A stretch of 13,756 bases of DNA from Paracoccaceae bacterium (GCA_009922885.1 RFUP01000023.1:1-13756), one strand, 5' to 3'; counted from the first letter of the stretch, positions 6,192-13,109 are shown. A program made the numbers and translations. Notes: a model not told the origin generated them from the sequence alone.

Positions 6192-7082
6192 ATGCGGAAA
6201 TTCAGTCTCGTCTCCGTCCCCTACTTCTGGCTCCTGATCCTGTTTCTGGTGCCCTTCCTGATCGTGCTGAAAATCAGCCTTTCGGACACCGCCCTCGCGA
6301 TCCCGCCCTACACCCCCACGCTCGACCTCTCCGAAGGCTGGGCAGGGTTCAAGGCCTTCTGGTCCGAGCTTGATTTCGAGAATTTTGTCTTCCTCACCGA
6401 AGATGCGCTCTACTGGAAAGCCTACCTGTCTTCGCTGCAAATCGCCGCGATTTCGACCACCCTTGCGCTCCTCGTCGGCTTCCCCATCGCTTACGGCATG
6501 GCCCAAGCCCCCGATGAATGGCGCCCCACGCTGATGATGCTGGTGATCCTGCCCTTCTGGACCTCCTTCCTCATCCGCGTTTACTCGTGGATCGGCATCC
6601 TCTCGACCGAAGGCTTCCTCAACCAGTTCCTGCTCTGGCTCGGCGTGATCGACGCGCCGCTGATCATCATGAACACGAAAATCGCGGTCTATATCGGCAT
6701 CGTCTACACCTACCTGCCCTTCATGATCCTGCCGATCTACTCGGCACTGGAAAAGCTCGACGGCTCGCTTCTCGAAGCCGCCGAAGATCTCGGCTGCACG
6801 CGCACCAAGGCCTTCTGGCTCATCACCATTCCGCTCTCGCGCCCCGGCATCATCGCAGGCTGCTTCCTCGTGTTCATTCCGGCACTCGGCGAATTCGTGA
6901 TCCCCTCGCTCTTGGGCGGTTCGGAAACCCTGATGATCGGTAAAGTGCTCTGGGAAGAGTTCTTCAACAACCGCGACTGGCCCGTGGCCTCCGCCGTGGC
7001 CGTGGTGCTCCTCGCGATCCTGATCATCCCGATCATCCTCTTCCAACGGAACGAGCAAAAACAGCGGGAGGCCGGCAAATGA
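6192..7082 (+). CDS. potH: Putrescine ABC transporter permease (PotH)
   Basis: A 296-residue inner-membrane permease of the binding-protein-dependent type with about six membrane segments (first at 9-28, others near 82-103, 115-135, 162-182, 217-238 and 265-283). The EAA loop that docks on the ATPase is at 195-214 (EAAEDLGCTRTKAFWLITIP). Together with PotI it forms the translocation channel. The ATG start has GGGAGG with 5 nt spacing. An open reading frame extending 115 codons upstream overlaps potG and looks non-coding. The stop overlaps the potI start as ATGA, indicating translational coupling. Order and length match the E. coli potFGHI operon. Confidence 0.93.
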   Translation: MRKFSLVSVPYFWLLILFLVPFLIVLKISLSDTALAIPPYTPTLDLSEGWAGFKAFWSELDFENFVFLTEDALYWKAYLSSLQIAAISTTLALLVGFPIAYGMAQAPDEWRPTLMMLVILPFWTSFLIRVYSWIGILSTEGFLNQFLLWLGVIDAPLIIMNTKIAVYIGIVYTYLPFMILPIYSALEKLDGSLLEAAEDLGCTRTKAFWLITIPLSRPGIIAGCFLVFIPALGEFVIPSLLGGSETLMIGKVLWEEFFNNRDWPVASAVAVVLLAILIIPIILFQRNEQKQREAGK

Positions 7083-7900
7083 GACGTCTCTCGTGGTTCA
7101 ACGTCACCTCCCTCACCCTCGGCTTCGCCTTCCTCTACCTGCCGATGGTGATCCTCGTGATCTACTCCTTCAACGCCTCCAAACTGGTGACAGTCTGGGC
7201 CGGGTTTTCAACGAAGTGGTATGGCGAGCTCCTGCAAAACCAAGCCTTCCTTGATGCCGCTTGGGTCACGCTGAAAGTCGGCGTCGCCGCCTCCACGCTG
7301 GCCACAGTTCTGGGCACCATGGCCGCACTTGTGCTGGTGCGCGCTGGCCGCTTCCCCGGCCGCACGCTCTTTTCGGGCATGATCTACGCGCCGCTCGTGA
7401 TGCCCGAAGTCATCACTGGCCTGTCGCTTCTCCTGCTCTTCATCTCGCTCGGCGTGGATCGCGGTGTCTTCACCATCATCCTCGCGCACACGACCTTCGC
7501 GATGTGCTACGTCTCGGTCGTGGTCTCCTCGCGCCTCGTCACCTTCGACCAGTCGCTCGAAGAAGCAGCCCTTGATCTCGGCTGCTCGCCCTTCTCGGCC
7601 TTCCGCCTCGTCACCTTGCCGATCATCGCGCCTGCGGTGATTTCGGGCTGGCTTCTGGCCTTCACCCTCTCGCTAGACGATCTGGTGATCGCCTCCTTCA
7701 CCGCAGGCCCCTCGGCTACAACGCTGCCGATCAAGATCTTCTCCGCCGTGCGCTTGGGCGTCTCGCCCGAAATCAACGCGCTCTGCACGATCATGATCTC
7801 CATCGTTGCCGTCGGCGTGATCGGCACATCGCTCGCCACCAAACGCGCCGCCCAGCGCCAGAAGCGCGACGAGCAGGCGGCTGCCCGCGCAGCAGGCTAA
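7079..7900 (+). CDS. potI: Putrescine ABC transporter permease (PotI)
   Basis: A 273-residue second permease subunit. The first membrane segment (about 12-30, with YLPMVILVIYSFN) is the typical PotC/PotI start. Further segments lie near 65-87, 103-123, 130-150, 185-207 and 233-253. The EAA loop is at 161-181 (EEAALDLGCSPFSAFRLVTLP), followed by the conserved FTLSLDDLVIASF. It pairs with PotH in the membrane. Translation starts inside the potH stop (ATGA), and its own stop is 3 nt before the oxidoreductase start, so all five genes appear to form one operon. The C-terminus is a basic, Ala/Arg-rich cytoplasmic tail. Confidence 0.93.
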   Translation: MRRLSWFNVTSLTLGFAFLYLPMVILVIYSFNASKLVTVWAGFSTKWYGELLQNQAFLDAAWVTLKVGVAASTLATVLGTMAALVLVRAGRFPGRTLFSGMIYAPLVMPEVITGLSLLLLFISLGVDRGVFTIILAHTTFAMCYVSVVVSSRLVTFDQSLEEAALDLGCSPFSAFRLVTLPIIAPAVISGWLLAFTLSLDDLVIASFTAGPSATTLPIKIFSAVRLGVSPEINALCTIMISIVAVGVIGTSLATKRAAQRQKRDEQAAARAAG

Positions 7901-7903
7901 GCC

Positions 7904-9235
7904 ATGCGCCGCATCTTTGGTGCCTATGCCTACGGCCCCGGCCCCGCCGCCCTCTGCGGCTGGGCCGCCGATGTGCCCGATAGCGCGCTCCTCACCCCCG
8001 CGCTTTCGAGCGATATGACCACCGACATCGCCATCATCGGCGCAGGCTACACAGGCCTCACCGCCGCGCTCCATCTGGCGAAAGCAGGCCTCGGCGTCGT
8101 GGTCCTCGACGAACATTTCCCCGGCCATGGCGCTTCAGGGCGCAACGGCGGCTTCTGCTGCTTGGGCGGCGCGCGGCTCTCGTCGCAAGCGATCCGCACC
8201 CGCCACGGCGCCGAAGGCCTTGCCGAATGGCGGCACGCCGAACGCACCGCCATCGACCACGTCGCGGATTTCCTCGCCGATCACGATATCGACGCCCAGA
8301 CCCATTCCAATGGCGAAACCATCCTCGCCCACTCCCCCCGCGCCTTCCGCGATCTGGTCGAACATTCGTCCGAAGTAGAAGCGGAATACGGGCTACGCCC
8401 CACGCTCCACACCTCGGAAGACCTCGACGGCCTCGGCATGGCAGGCCCATGGCACGGCGGACTAACGATCCCCTTGGGCTTCGGGCTGCACCCCCGCCGC
8501 TACATCCAAGGCCTCAGCGACGCCGCACAGGCCGCAGGCGTGCGCATCTTCAGCGCAACGCCTGTCACCAAACTCGCCCCCGGCACCCCACACAGGCTCC
8601 ACACCCCACAAGGCACCGTCACCGCAAAACGCCTGATCGTCGCCACCAACGGCTATTCCTCGGAAAACCTGCCGAACTGGCTCGGCGCACGCTTCATGCC
8701 CGCACAATCGAACGTGCTCCTGACGCGCCCGCTCTCGAAGGCCGAGCAGGCCGAAGCAGGCTGGACATCGGCGCAGATGGCCTACGACAGCCGGGGCCTC
8801 CTGCATTATTTCCGCCTGCTTCCAGATGGCCGCTTCCTCTTCGGAATGCGCGGCGGGATCCTTTCCTCGCGCCGCGCCGACGAAGGCATGGCCAAAGCCA
8901 CCCGCCAACACTTCGATCGCCTCTTTCCGGCATGGTCCCATGTGGAAAGCCCGTGGAACTGGTCCGGCATGGTCTCCCTCGCGGCCCACGGCGCGCCGTT
9001 CGCAGGCCCTGTGCTTGAACTACCCAACACATGGGCTGCCCTCAGCTACCACGGCAACGGCGTGGCGATGGGAAGCTTTGCCGGAAAGCTGTTGGCGGAT
9101 CTGGTTTCCGGCCAGAAGCCCGCGCTCTATCCCCGGCTCATGCAGGCACAGCCCCCGCGCATTCCCTTGGGTCGCTTCCGCCGGATCGCGATGCCCTTCG
9201 CCTATGCGAGCCGCGCGTTGGCTGATCTGAGGTAG
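7904..9235 (+). CDS. puuB: FAD-dependent oxidoreductase of the DAO family, gamma-glutamylputrescine oxidase (PuuB)-like
   Basis: A 443-residue flavoprotein. The dinucleotide-binding motif GAGYTG is at 46-51 in a beta-alpha-beta unit (DIAIIGAGYTGLTAALHLA, with acidic D69 closing the second strand). The conserved GASGRNGGF follows at 76-84, and a C-terminal FAD-contact segment, SYHGNGVAMGSFAGKL, near 381-396. These and the about 40-residue lead before the FAD fold match E. coli PuuB, which oxidises gamma-glutamylputrescine with O2. The gene follows potI by 3 nt with only a weak ribosome site, so it probably relies on coupling. No PuuA ligase, PuuC or PuuD lies in the window, so the true substrate could be a free amine or another secondary amine. 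The family is certain, the PuuB role likely. A repeat element lies after the stop. Confidence 0.8.
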   Translation: MRRIFGAYAYGPGPAALCGWAADVPDSALLTPALSSDMTTDIAIIGAGYTGLTAALHLAKAGLGVVVLDEHFPGHGASGRNGGFCCLGGARLSSQAIRTRHGAEGLAEWRHAERTAIDHVADFLADHDIDAQTHSNGETILAHSPRAFRDLVEHSSEVEAEYGLRPTLHTSEDLDGLGMAGPWHGGLTIPLGFGLHPRRYIQGLSDAAQAAGVRIFSATPVTKLAPGTPHRLHTPQGTVTAKRLIVATNGYSSENLPNWLGARFMPAQSNVLLTRPLSKAEQAEAGWTSAQMAYDSRGLLHYFRLLPDGRFLFGMRGGILSSRRADEGMAKATRQHFDRLFPAWSHVESPWNWSGMVSLAAHGAPFAGPVLELPNTWAALSYHGNGVAMGSFAGKLLADLVSGQKPALYPRLMQAQPPRIPLGRFRRIAMPFAYASRALADLR

Positions 9236-9238
9236 GAA

Positions 9239-9298
9239 GGGGGCGCTGCCCCCCTCTGCCTCCGGCATTCACCCCCCGGGATATTTCCGAAAGAGAAA
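9239..9298. repeat. Intergenic 3'-end element, copy A (hairpin + CCCCGGGATATTT + AAAGAGAAA)
   Basis: Between the convergent puuB-like and DMT genes. GGGGGC-GCT-GCCCCC (9239-9253) forms a short hairpin; 20 nt later comes CCCCCCGGGATATTTCC and then AAAGAGAAA (9290-9298). The same parts in the same order recur at 11645-11687. Read on the minus strand it begins about 10 nt after the DMT stop codon, so it probably acts at transcript 3' ends, perhaps in both directions. Confidence 0.7.
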
Positions 9299-9308
9299 GC
9301 CGTTTGAG

Positions 9309-10232
9309 TTAGCCCTGCGGCGTCATGCCCTGACGGGCTTTTCCGCGTTTAAGGCCGAGGCTGTGTTCGCGCAGGATGATCATCACCCCTGCCAAAATCA
9401 CGATGGAGCCACCCATCAGGGTTTGAAAAGTTGGCACTTCATCGAAGACGAAGAACCCGATCAGCACCGCGAAAATCATCGAGGTGTAATCGAACGGGGC
9501 CACAACGCTGGCATCGGCATAACGGTAGGCCGAGGTGAGAAAGATCTGGCCAAGCCCGCCAAGCAACCCCGCGCTGACGAGAAACGCGGCCTGTTCCACG
9601 CTAGGCACCACCCACCCGAACGGCAGCGTGCAAAGGCCGAGGAGGCTGGCCGTTGCCGAGAAGTAGAAAACGATGGCGGAGGTTTGTTCGGTCTTCACCA
9701 TCTGGCGCACGTGGATGCCTGCCAGTGCGGCGAAGACGGCTGCGATGAGAACAAGGATCGCCCCCAACGCCTCGCCACGGCTGACCATATCGTTTTCGAG
9801 AAGCGAGAGTTTGGGCGCAAGGATGATCAGAACACCGGTGAGGCCCAAGGCCACCGACCCCAACCGGAAGGCACGCACTTCCTCACCAAGGAACATCGCA
9901 GCGAAGATCACCACGAGCATCGGTGTGGCATAGCCGATCGCGGTTACGTCCGGGAGCGGCAGGAAGCCCAGCGCGGCAAAGCCGAAACCCATGGCCGAGG
10001 TGCCGACAAGGCCGCGCCAGAAATGCGCCATGGGCGATTTCACTCTTAGCCCCGTGGCAAGATCTCCCCGCCACCAGAGCCAGCCGAGGATCACCGGGAT
10101 GGCGAAGAACGAGCGGAAGAACACCGCTTCTCCGGGTGGGACTTCGGGTGCGGTCGCCTTGATCAGAGACGACATGCAGATGAAGACCATCACCGCCGCA
10201 ATCTTGAAGGTGATCCCTTTGACCGGCTCCAT
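9309..10232 (-). CDS. EamA/DMT-superfamily transporter (RhaT-type permease)
   Basis: A 307-residue inner-membrane protein made of two EamA repeats (about 9-138 and 153-288), with around ten hydrophobic segments. Typical marks are the conserved P104 in YATPMLVVIFAAMFLGEEV and, in the second repeat, FDYTSMIFAVLIGFFVFDEVPT. Members export or import small metabolites such as amino acids or S-adenosylmethionine; the substrate cannot be told here. The start is the ATG beginning MEPVKG, preceded by GGGAGAGG. An in-frame extension of 171 codons upstream is rejected because it crosses the msrA terminator and has no family similarity. It is monocistronic and convergent with the amine operon. Confidence 0.88.
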   Translation of the reverse strand: MEPVKGITFKIAAVMVFICMSSLIKATAPEVPPGEAVFFRSFFAIPVILGWLWWRGDLATGLRVKSPMAHFWRGLVGTSAMGFGFAALGFLPLPDVTAIGYATPMLVVIFAAMFLGEEVRAFRLGSVALGLTGVLIILAPKLSLLENDMVSRGEALGAILVLIAAVFAALAGIHVRQMVKTEQTSAIVFYFSATASLLGLCTLPFGWVVPSVEQAAFLVSAGLLGGLGQIFLTSAYRYADASVVAPFDYTSMIFAVLIGFFVFDEVPTFQTLMGGSIVILAGVMIILREHSLGLKRGKARQGMTPQG

Positions 10233-10286
10233 ACGCCTCTCCCTGTTCGCGCTGCCGATGCTCGTGCCTCTTAGCGAAAAGGTCAA

Positions 10287-10318
10287 CGGCAAGGCTGCCA
10301 TGCGAAATCGGCAAGGCT
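10287..10318. repeat. Direct repeat CGGCAAGGCT x2 with 22-bp period
   Basis: Identical 10-mers at 10287-10296 and 10309-10318 are exactly 22 bp, about two helical turns, apart. The proximal copy abuts the possible -35 box of the DMT gene (plus-strand GGTCAA, 10281-10286). This is the geometry of an activator binding two half-sites on one face of the DNA. Confidence 0.5.
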
Positions 10319-10391
10319 TCACCAAAGAGCCTTCCGGATCGATGGGAGATACCGCCCTGGAAAGCACCCAGCGTTTGCGGAGAGGGCAGGC

Positions 10392-10422
10392 GGCGCGCGG
10401 TGCTGTAAGGGTCTCGCGCGCC
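10392..10422. repeat. Inverted repeat with perfect 8-bp GC arms
   Basis: GGCGCGCG (10392-10399) and CGCGCGCC (10415-10422) pair perfectly around a 15-nt loop. No T-run follows on either strand, so it is not a simple terminator. It lies just beside the 11-bp repeat array. Confidence 0.45.
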
Positions 10423-10430
10423 GTCAACGT

Positions 10431-10471
10431 CATGACGCAAGCCATACGCTTGCCATACGCAATCCATACGC
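10431..10471. repeat. Tandem 11-bp repeat, CCATACGC core x3 plus a degenerate copy
   Basis: CCATACGC occurs at 10442, 10453 and 10464, with an exact 11-bp period and variable TTG/AAT/TTC linkers. CATGACGC at 10431 keeps the phase as a degenerate fourth copy (5 of 8 matching). The reverse complement core is GCGTATGG. One copy per helical turn suggests cooperative protein binding. No coding frame explains it, as the period is not a multiple of 3. Confidence 0.65.
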
Positions 10472-10563
10472 TTCGGAAACGGGAATTCGAGAGGTTAACA
10501 GGCTGACAGCACGGGGAAAAATTCTGGGTGCTTTGGAGTGAGGAGCAGGTGATGCCAGACATG

Positions 10564-10590
10564 AAAAAGGGCGGGAAATCCCGCCCTTTT
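10564..10590 (-). terminator. Rho-independent terminator of msrB-msrA
   Basis: On the minus strand, right after the msrA stop, GGGCGGG and CCCGCCC form a perfect 7-bp stem with a 4-nt loop, flanked by AAAA before and TTTTT after. The A-run pairs with the T-run, so it could also work on the plus strand. Confidence 0.85.
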
Positions 10591-10591
10591 C

Positions 10592-11098
10592 CTATTCCGC
10601 CGCGCGGCGCGGCAGGACCCAACCGGGCCTGGCGTAATGGCAGGTGTAGCCATTGGGGTGGCGCTCCAGATAGTCCTGATGCTCGGGCTCGGCCTCCCAG
10701 AAATCGCTCACGGGCTCGACCTCGGTGGCCACCTTTCCGGGCCAAAGACCGGAGGCATCGACATCGGCAATCGTATCGAGTGCTTCGGCCTTTTGCGCGT
10801 CATTGCAATAATATATCGCCGAGCGATAGCTCATGCCGATGTCATTGCCCTGACGGTTGGGTGTTGTCGGATCATGGATCTGGAAGAAGAATTCCAGCAA
10901 GCGGCGATAGCTGGTTTTCGCCGGATCGAACCAGATCTCGATACCCTCGGCATGGGTACCGTGATTGCGGTAGGTGGCGTTTGCCACATCGCCGCCGGTG
11001 TAGCCCACACGGGTGCGGGTGACGCCGGGAAGGCGACGAATGAGGTCTTGCATGCCCCAGAAGCAGCCGCCTGCCAACACTGCGCGTTCTTCAGCCAT
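10592..11098 (-). CDS. msrA: Peptide-methionine (S)-S-oxide reductase MsrA
   Basis: A 168-residue cytoplasmic repair enzyme that reduces the S-epimer of methionine sulfoxide. The catalytic cysteine is C12 in AGGCFWG. Supporting residues are E51 in HAEGIEI, D86 in GNDIGMSYRS, and Y43/Y91. C153 in GYTCHY is a candidate resolving cysteine; no second one follows, so this is a two-cysteine form (C98 is not at a known site). The chosen ATG at 11098 follows GGAGG by 6 nt and lies inside the end of msrB (8-bp overlap). The 21-codon upstream extension is within msrB and looks non-coding. A terminator follows directly, so msrB-msrA is a closed operon. Confidence 0.95.
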   Translation of the reverse strand: MAEERAVLAGGCFWGMQDLIRRLPGVTRTRVGYTGGDVANATYRNHGTHAEGIEIWFDPAKTSYRRLLEFFFQIHDPTTPNRQGNDIGMSYRSAIYYCNDAQKAEALDTIADVDASGLWPGKVATEVEPVSDFWEAEPEHQDYLERHPNGYTCHYARPGWVLPRRAAE

Positions 11099-11543
11099 CG
11101 ATGTCCTCCACTTTGTCCAGATAGGCGCCATAGCCCTCGCCCTCCATATCCTCTTTGGCAATGAAGCGCAAAGAAGCCGAGTTAATACAGTATCTTAGTC
11201 CACCACGATCGCGCGGGCCGTCGGGGAAGACATGGCCCAGATGGCTGTCGCCGTGGCGCGAACGGACTTCAGTGCGGATCATGCCATGGGTCATGTCCCG
11301 GAGTTCGACGACGTTTTCGGGTTCGATCGGTTTCACGAAGCTCGGCCAGCCACACCCGGATTCGTATTTGGCGGAGGATGCGAACAGTGGTTCACCGGAA
11401 ACGATATCGACGTAGATCCCGACGCCCTTGTTGTAGAGGTATTTCCCTGTTCCGGGCCGCTCCGTTCCGCTTTCCTGTGTGACCCAGAATTCCTCCGGGG
11501 AAAGGGCTGCAATCGCTTCGGCGCGTTTCTCGTATTTCGGCAT
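11091..11543 (-). CDS. msrB: Peptide-methionine (R)-S-oxide reductase MsrB, zinc-free type
   Basis: A 150-residue enzyme reducing the R-epimer of methionine sulfoxide. The catalytic cysteine is C119 in GGLRYCINSASLRF and the resolving cysteine is C64 in YESGCGWPSF. The HLGHVFPDGP block at 101-110 carries the active-site histidines. The two CxxC pairs that bind zinc in E. coli MsrB are missing: their places read SGEPLF (near 50) and SRHGDS (95-100). The ATG at 11543 has GGAGG 4 nt upstream, which decides the start against an in-frame Met 19 codons earlier. It overlaps msrA, so both epimer-specific repairs are made together. Confidence 0.95.
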   Translation of the reverse strand: MPKYEKRAEAIAALSPEEFWVTQESGTERPGTGKYLYNKGVGIYVDIVSGEPLFASSAKYESGCGWPSFVKPIEPENVVELRDMTHGMIRTEVRSRHGDSHLGHVFPDGPRDRGGLRYCINSASLRFIAKEDMEGEGYGAYLDKVEDIDG

Positions 11544-11571
11544 GATGCCTCCATAGTCTGTTTTCAGGCAC

Positions 11572-11600
11572 ATTAGATGGGGCAACGCGGCGAAAAGCAA
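11572..11600 (-). promoter_or_regulatory. Predicted promoter of msrB-msrA
   Basis: On the minus strand TTGCTT (11600-11595), 17 nt, TCTAAT (11577-11572). The -10 matches 5/6 of the consensus, the -35 only 3/6. It places the transcript start about 20-25 nt before the msrB ATG. Confidence 0.4.
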
Positions 11601-11644
11601 AGCCTGTGTTTCAACGCCTCGCTGGCCTGTGAGACTGCAACGCG

Positions 11645-11687
11645 CCGGGGCGCTGCCCCGGACCCCGGGATATTTTCAAAAGAGAAA
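11645..11687. repeat. Intergenic 3'-end element, copy B
   Basis: CCGGGGC-GCT-GCCCCGG (11645-11661) is a 7-bp hairpin with the same GCT loop as copy A. It is followed by CCCCGGGATATTTTC and AAAGAGAAA (11679-11687). Compared with copy A it lacks a 20-nt stretch between the hairpin and CCCCGGG. On the minus strand it begins 7 nt after the stop of the SH3b gene, the same position copy A has after the DMT gene. Confidence 0.7.
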
Positions 11688-11694
11688 TGGTAGA

Positions 11695-12291
11695 TTAGTC
11701 CGCTTGCAGGGTGCAGCAGCCCGACAGGAGCGTGTTTTCCCGTTCGGTCTGCTGGAAGAGCCGCGCCGAGAAGCCGAAGCGGCGGTCTGACATGCCGTCG
11801 AAGCATTGCTCCTTGGTGACGATAAGAACCTGCTCGCCCCGGTCCGAACCAGTGAGGGTGGCGAAATATCCAAGCGGGGCTTTCGCGCTGGAGATGAGCG
11901 TGATTTCTTCCGTAATTTCAGGTGTTTTCCAGAGCGCCGTTTCAGGACCAGTGAGGCCGAGTGACCAGAAGGGTTCGGTGCCGAGACAGACCATCGGAAG
12001 GGGCATGGGGGCTGAGGCGTCAGGCAGCGGGGCGAGGTAGCGCATCGAGACCCAGCCATTGCTTTCCGGCAGACCGACCAACCCCCATTTGCCATCCGAT
12101 GTGGTTTCCAGCACTTCGACCCGAAGCTTATCCGGAGCGAAATGGCCAAGAAGAGGCGCGGCCGAACTAGGTTCGGCACGGATGTTGAGCACATCGTTCG
12201 CCGCAACGCCGGACACGGAGAATGCCGCTGGAAACTCTTTTGCCATGGCAGAAAGCGGCATAAGCGCGAAAGCCCCGACCAATAGCTTCAT
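11695..12291 (-). CDS. Secreted SH3b-domain protein with COG3650-like C-terminal domain
   Basis: A 198-residue exported protein with a signal peptide (MKLLVGAFALMPLSAMA, cleavage near 17). Residues 24-87 form a bacterial SH3 domain (VLNIRAEPSSAAPLLG, then KWGLV and NGWVSMRYL), often a cell-wall or peptide binder. The C-terminal half carries CLGTEPFWSL (102-111) and EQCFDGMSDRRF (161-172), a pattern I associate with COG3650 proteins of unknown function. C102, C163, C192 and C193 could form disulfides in the periplasm. The ATG overlaps the kpsM-like stop as ATGA, so it is translated with the permease. The upstream in-frame extension runs inside that gene and is rejected. A link to the cell envelope is likely, its exact role unknown. 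Confidence 0.82.
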   Translation of the reverse strand: MKLLVGAFALMPLSAMAKEFPAAFSVSGVAANDVLNIRAEPSSAAPLLGHFAPDKLRVEVLETTSDGKWGLVGLPESNGWVSMRYLAPLPDASAPMPLPMVCLGTEPFWSLGLTGPETALWKTPEITEEITLISSAKAPLGYFATLTGSDRGEQVLIVTKEQCFDGMSDRRFGFSARLFQQTERENTLLSGCCTLQAD

Positions 12292-13109
12292 CGTTTCGCA
12301 CTCCACGAAATCGAGACCGCCCGGCGGGTATAGAATTCGCCCAAAAGGCCCAGAACGAGGAAAACGAGCGAGACGTAGATCGGATAGCTGATCGACGAAT
12401 AATGCGGGTCGTAGTTCAGGAAGGTGAAACCGCGGCACTGGTCGATAAGGTGGAAGAGCGGGTTCCAGTCGAACATGTCGCGCATATACCCGGGGAGGCT
12501 GTTGGCGAGAAACATCTTACCGGACGCGATCATATTGGCGCGCTGGTAGACCGTGGACATGATGCTCACCACGCCCGGATTCCACGGTTTGATCGCGAGG
12601 AACACCATGCCGAGGGCAATGCCGTAAAGCCATGAAATCAGGATCATTCCATAGGCTGCAGCGGCATTCTCGATCTCGAAAGGGACGATCGTGTAATAGA
12701 TGAAGAGGATCGCGATAAGCGATAGCGTTTGGACGTAGAGCGCGCCGAAAGCTGCGGAGAGGATTGCGATGATCGTGTTCATCGGCGCGTGCTGCATCAT
12801 CGGGCTGGCAGGGCCTTCGGCACCTGCCACGGCCCCCATGGTTTTCGTGTGGGTCATGTATAGGAAGATCCCCGACATGATGTAGAGCAGAAAGTCGCCC
12901 CGCACGGCTGTCCGCCGCAGGCCGAGGATTTCGAACATCGCGAAAAAGGCCAGAACGAAGATCGCCGCTTGCAGCATATTCGTCAGGATCGACATCAGCG
13001 CGTTGCCATGGCTTTTGCGCACCGAGCGCACCACACCATGGTAGGTGAGTTCGAAGATCGTGAAAGCCGAGGCGAGAAAGGATTTGCTGGTACTGCGCGA
13101 CTGGAACAT
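12288..13109 (-). CDS. kpsM: Polysaccharide-export ABC transporter permease (KpsM-like, ABC-2 family)
   Basis: A 273-residue inner-membrane protein of the ABC-2 type. There is a cytoplasmic N-terminus of about 42 residues, then membrane segments near 43-63, 73-91, 112-140, 150-173, 178-196 and 242-260. The family hallmark WNPLFHLIDQCRG is at 215-227, before the last segment. Such permeases export capsular or related polysaccharides with a separate ATPase (KpsT); none is adjacent here. The ATG beginning MFQSR is chosen because GGGGAG lies 9 nt upstream. An in-frame extension of 31 codons would overrun the predicted promoter. The stop overlaps the SH3b gene start. It is divergent from cysQ. ABC-2 permeases for O-antigen or teichoic acid look similar, so the exact polymer is open. 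Confidence 0.85.
   Translation of the reverse strand: MFQSRSTSKSFLASAFTIFELTYHGVVRSVRKSHGNALMSILTNMLQAAIFVLAFFAMFEILGLRRTAVRGDFLLYIMSGIFLYMTHTKTMGAVAGAEGPASPMMQHAPMNTIIAILSAAFGALYVQTLSLIAILFIYYTIVPFEIENAAAAYGMILISWLYGIALGMVFLAIKPWNPGVVSIMSTVYQRANMIASGKMFLANSLPGYMRDMFDWNPLFHLIDQCRGFTFLNYDPHYSSISYPIYVSLVFLVLGLLGEFYTRRAVSISWSAKR

Larger units (their letters stand above)
10233..10563. other. Intergenic region upstream of the DMT gene, no gene seen
   Basis: This stretch of about 330 bp lies between the DMT start and the msrA terminator. I find no convincing gene: a 54-codon frame starting at 10342 has no ribosome site. It holds two sets of phased direct repeats, one 8-bp-arm hairpin, and a possible but poor minus-strand promoter for the DMT gene (TTGACC at 10286-10281, 17 nt, GAGCAT). 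It is unusually long for this compact window and is probably regulatory. Confidence 0.55.

Noticed and set aside
6042..7058. 338-codon open frame antisense to potH
   Set aside because: Asp/Glu/Gly-rich composition with no domain, mirrored from membrane-protein codons.
9239..9298. Insertion-sequence remnant
   Set aside because: No transposase fragment, no terminal inverted repeats and no target duplication; the second copy keeps the same place relative to a stop codon.
10431..10471. CRISPR-like array
   Set aside because: Repeat units are 8-11 bp with no spacers of 30 bp or more, and no cas genes are present.
10342..10506. Possible 54-codon small gene on the plus strand
   Set aside because: No ribosome site, Arg-rich random-looking product, and it includes the 11-bp repeats whose period is not a multiple of 3.
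10552..10640. Start-like GGAGTGAGGAGCAGGTGATG pointing into msrA antisense
   Set aside because: The frame reads straight through the terminator hairpin and the antisense of msrA, giving no plausible protein.
10233..10745. Long N-terminal extension of the DMT gene
   Set aside because: The extension crosses the msrA 3' end and its terminator, lacks family similarity, and a good ribosome site precedes the ATG at 10232.
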